NCBI RefSeq assembly: GCF_021390245.1
Contig: NZ_JAJUXH010000002.1
Span: 558,001 to 622,000, forward strand
DNA: 64,000 nucleotides
Direction: 5' to 3'
DNA from: Dyadobacter sp. CY323
GTDB lineage: Bacteria; Bacteroidota; Bacteroidia; Cytophagales; Spirosomataceae
Each line of letters opens with the position of its first letter. Within the stretch, counting starts at the first letter, position 1. This document shows, piece after piece, positions 62,432 through 64,000 of the stretch. The translations under genes were made by a program, and so were the position numbers. Below the pieces are notes generated by a model. That model had not been told where the DNA came from, did no database searches, and worked only from the letters and a program-made list of their open reading frames with translations.

Positions 62432-62719
62432 CTAAGCTTTCGCTCCCATCTTCTCGAAGCCTTCCCAAAGCACCTTCAAATCAAAAAGTGCCGACTTTTC
62501 TTCCGCATCAAACGGAATATCCGAATGATAAAGCGCCAGATCGTGGATCATTTTGAGCGAATGCGCCAGCTCCTTACAGCCCTGACATTCTACAAGATAC
62601 CAAAACTCGGCTTGGGATTCCGTCAGCGGAGCGCGGACATTTGATGCGTGACGGGCATCATTCGTTGGGTTGACTGGGTTTTCGTTCGAGTCAGCTCCTG
62701 AACCATCTAGAGTTTGCAT
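62432..62719 (-). CDS. Small acidic hypothetical protein
   Basis: The 95-aa protein has a disordered N-terminal third (DGSGADSNENPVNPTNDARH) and a helical remainder with two Cys (YLVECQGCKELAHSLKMIHD). I do not recognise the family. It has its own leader with unusual structure upstream and a clear terminator downstream. A fragment of its 3' end is present in the mobile element at 43.66 kb, so the family is carried by mobile DNA too. Confidence 0.65.
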   Translation of the reverse strand: MQTLDGSGADSNENPVNPTNDARHASNVRAPLTESQAEFWYLVECQGCKELAHSLKMIHDLALYHSDIPFDAEEKSALFDLKVLWEGFEKMGAKA

Positions 62720-62749
62720 TTGGCAATGGTTTTGAAAAAGTGGAAAAAA

Positions 62750-62840
62750 GGAGAGGTCACCGCAAACTCTAACGAAGAATACTTCGGCCAGGTCTCGGGA
62801 CTTGCACCCGTATGCCTCTCCAAGGCCGTTTAGGCCTGGC
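62750..62840 (-). ncRNA. Pseudoknot-capable structured leader RNA candidate
   Basis: On the minus strand the order is GCCAGG (62840-62835), GGAGAGG (62821-62815), hairpin CGGGTGCAAGTCCCG (62810-62796), CCTGGC (62791-62786 region), hairpin CGAAG-TATT-CTTCG (62786-62773) and CCTCTCC (62756-62750). The first pairs with the fourth and the second with the last, which is an interleaved (pseudoknot) or switching arrangement. It ends 30 nt before the ATG of the 95-aa gene. Confidence 0.45.
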
Positions 62841-63115
62841 TTTCTTTAAATTAATCATACGTATTCTACTAAGAGCTTGCGGGGCAAATATAAGGGAAAA
62901 TTTGGATGGGTAAGTAGAGGAATGAACTAACGGTTTACCAGCTAAGCGTTAATCACAGGAATGATGCTTTCAAAACTAATTATAGATTGGTTGAGTGGGC
63001 TCACGAGAAGATAGTGAACAACCAATAAATGACGGTAAGGCGGTCAGGTCACAAGATGTCTTCACCTGTCAGGCTGGCAGTAGAAGATCAGTTCCAATCA
63101 GTACATTAGTAATGA
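62841..63115. other. Intergenic region, nothing recognised
   Basis: AT-rich sequence between the structured leader and the stop of the 175-aa gene. The promoter of the leader/95-aa transcript is expected here. I see no gene or repeat. Confidence 0.4.
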
Positions 63116-63643
63116 CTAAATATTTATGAGTGTCTTCAGATCCACATTATACATATTATTTTTTAGATAGTTAATCCACTCACGAAGCCTAATCACTTCA
63201 ACATTATTAATTTTTACTAGCTTTTTAAAAAGAAGCTTGAATTTCACATCGTCTTTACTGGTGACCTTCTTTGATACTTTTCTCAATCCGTTTAAATCTT
63301 CTGGCAAGTCAAAATCTTTCAAAGATATCCCGCTATCCGTTGCGCATTTCATGATAAATCGCTCCATCGCAGGGCAAATCTGGATTATATAATGATTTTT
63401 GTTTGGGTGTTTGTGCAAAACTAGCGATCCGTCTTGGTGAACAATATCAAATTCTTTTAGATAGTCAACTTCTACTTTGTCTTTATCAATAATACCAACA
63501 GCAAAATCATTTCCATATTTTTCTCTCATTACCTTTGTAACAGTACCGCATCCTTTTTGGTGATTATAGTGATCTCTCGGAGGTGATATAGTTTCAATCA
63601 AGTTAGTGTCAACAAAGCACTCTGGGATAACGAAGTGATCCAT
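63116..63643 (-). CDS. Partner protein of an OLD-like ATPase, possibly TOPRIM-like
   Basis: The 175-aa protein is not firmly recognised. It opens with FVIPECFVDTNLIETISPP and NHQKGCGTVTKVMREKYG, then has FAVGIIDKDKVE. The early Glu and the later D-x-D following hydrophobic strands recall a TOPRIM-like or nuclease fold. Its ATG overlaps the ATPase stop (TAATG), so the two are translationally coupled. Such small partners of OLD-like ATPases are often nuclease effectors of phage-defence pairs; this is inference. Confidence 0.55.
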   Translation of the reverse strand: MDHFVIPECFVDTNLIETISPPRDHYNHQKGCGTVTKVMREKYGNDFAVGIIDKDKVEVDYLKEFDIVHQDGSLVLHKHPNKNHYIIQICPAMERFIMKCATDSGISLKDFDLPEDLNGLRKVSKKVTSKDDVKFKLLFKKLVKINNVEVIRLREWINYLKNNMYNVDLKTLINI

Positions 63644-64000
63644 TATATAAAGCTTTCACTGTTAGTAAATAAGTCAACCCCATGTTGAAAAATATCGTGT
63701 AACTCCTTACTCTCCAATTTCTTCAATTTAGTTTCGAACTGATCATAGTGGACTACAAATACAGCAAGCTCTTCACGACCATTTTCTAATAAGTCGTTTA
63801 AAATGTAAGGACTATGTGTTGCAACAAAAAACTGGCAATCCGATTTATAAATCATCTCCTGGGTAATATGAGTCATGTATGGAGGAAATGAATGTGCTTC
63901 CGGCTCTTCGAATAAAAGTATACTGTCAGAATTTGATTCAATCGCCGCTTTATAAAATATAATTCTTTGTAAAGTGTCCGCTATTGAGTTATATGGTATC
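63643..64000 (-). CDS. AAA/OLD-like ATPase, C-terminal part (runs off the window)
   Basis: The frame stays open to the end of the window, so only the last ~118 codons are present. Walker B SILLFEEPEAHSFPPY is followed by the His switch FFVATHSPYILNDLLENG, both typical of OLD-family and related ABC-like AAA ATPases. The Walker A part lies beyond 64000. It is the first gene of the coupled pair. Confidence 0.82.
   Translation of the reverse strand, partial: IPYNSIADTLQRIIFYKAAIESNSDSILLFEEPEAHSFPPYMTHITQEMIYKSDCQFFVATHSPYILNDLLENGREELAVFVVHYDQFETKLKKLESKELHDIFQHGVDLFTNSESFI

Noticed and set aside
62750..62840. A full cobalamin riboswitch
   Set aside because: Only one hairpin resembles the class; the other conserved blocks are not visible.
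62770..62855. A tRNA-Ser-like gene on the minus strand (loop TTGGAGA, T-loop-like GGGTGCAAGTCCC)
   Set aside because: There is no D arm or long variable arm, position 37 would be G beside anticodon GGA, T-loop position 55 is not T, and the acceptor stem has only 6 bp.

Overview
The window looks like chromosome of a Bacteroidota bacterium, most likely a Cytophagales member of the Dyadobacter/Spirosomaceae kind. The signs are several secreted proteins ending in type IX secretion (T9SS) sorting domains, RHS/DUF6443 polymorphic toxins, a GH3-beta-lactamase fusion, DUF5009, FISUMP and CHU-type Ig-like repeats, and promoters of the TTG-N19/20-TAnnTTTG type upstream of both tRNA genes. The genus is inference; the phylum is well supported.

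Region 1 (1-5.2 kb): a Panacea/SocA-like antitoxin gene with a small partner, a tRNA-Arg(ACG), an enoyl-CoA hydratase, a PAP2-like membrane protein and asnS. Region 2 (5.6-16.2 kb): a secreted-toxin locus. A 1,233-aa T9SS cell-surface protein precedes a 1,088-aa RHS protein with a variable C-terminal tip and a small membrane protein in the immunity position. An orphan decayed RHS tip and three further broken secreted or lipoprotein genes follow. Region 3 (16.3-34.3 kb): mostly housekeeping and envelope genes: a serine hydrolase, an isolated nuoL-nuoM pair, an AAA/DUF4143 ATPase with three 32-bp iterons in front of it, a Spy-like lipoprotein, DUF5009, an ABC ATPase, GH3-beta-lactamase, a 1,548-aa Ig-repeat T9SS protein, tadA and a superoxide dismutase.

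Region 4 (34.4-54.5 kb) is a 20-kb integrated mobilizable element. It is inserted in the 3' end of tRNA-His and bounded by a 21-bp direct repeat. A tyrosine integrase sits at the left end and MobC plus relaxase in the middle, next to a candidate oriT. Its cargo is largely conflict-related. The most notable part is a four-gene overlapping operon (MBL-fold hydrolase, trypsin-like protease, small middle protein, Rad50-like ABC ATPase) that fits the computationally defined 'ABC-three-component' (ABC-3C) class. It also carries DUF4238, a HEPN-RES NAD-targeting toxin, a DUF4365 nuclease-like protein, a PLD-helicase-DUF3427 protein, a PDDEXK_4 nuclease, a methyltransferase, and decaying toxin-antitoxin and Fic remnants. 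A 156-bp nested palindrome follows the relaxase gene.

Region 5 (54.5-64 kb): DUF3253, then an operon of FISUMP and two tandem BNR/sortilin-like proteins facing a membrane-anchored winged-helix regulator across a promoter with two tandem 21-bp repeats. Next come a VOC protein, an isochorismatase-like hydrolase, a methyltransferase closely related to the one in the island, and a B12-binding radical SAM enzyme. A small unknown gene has a pseudoknot-capable leader. At the edge lies the end of an OLD-like AAA ATPase overlapping a partner gene, probably another defence module. No CRISPR array, rRNA gene or transposase was seen.
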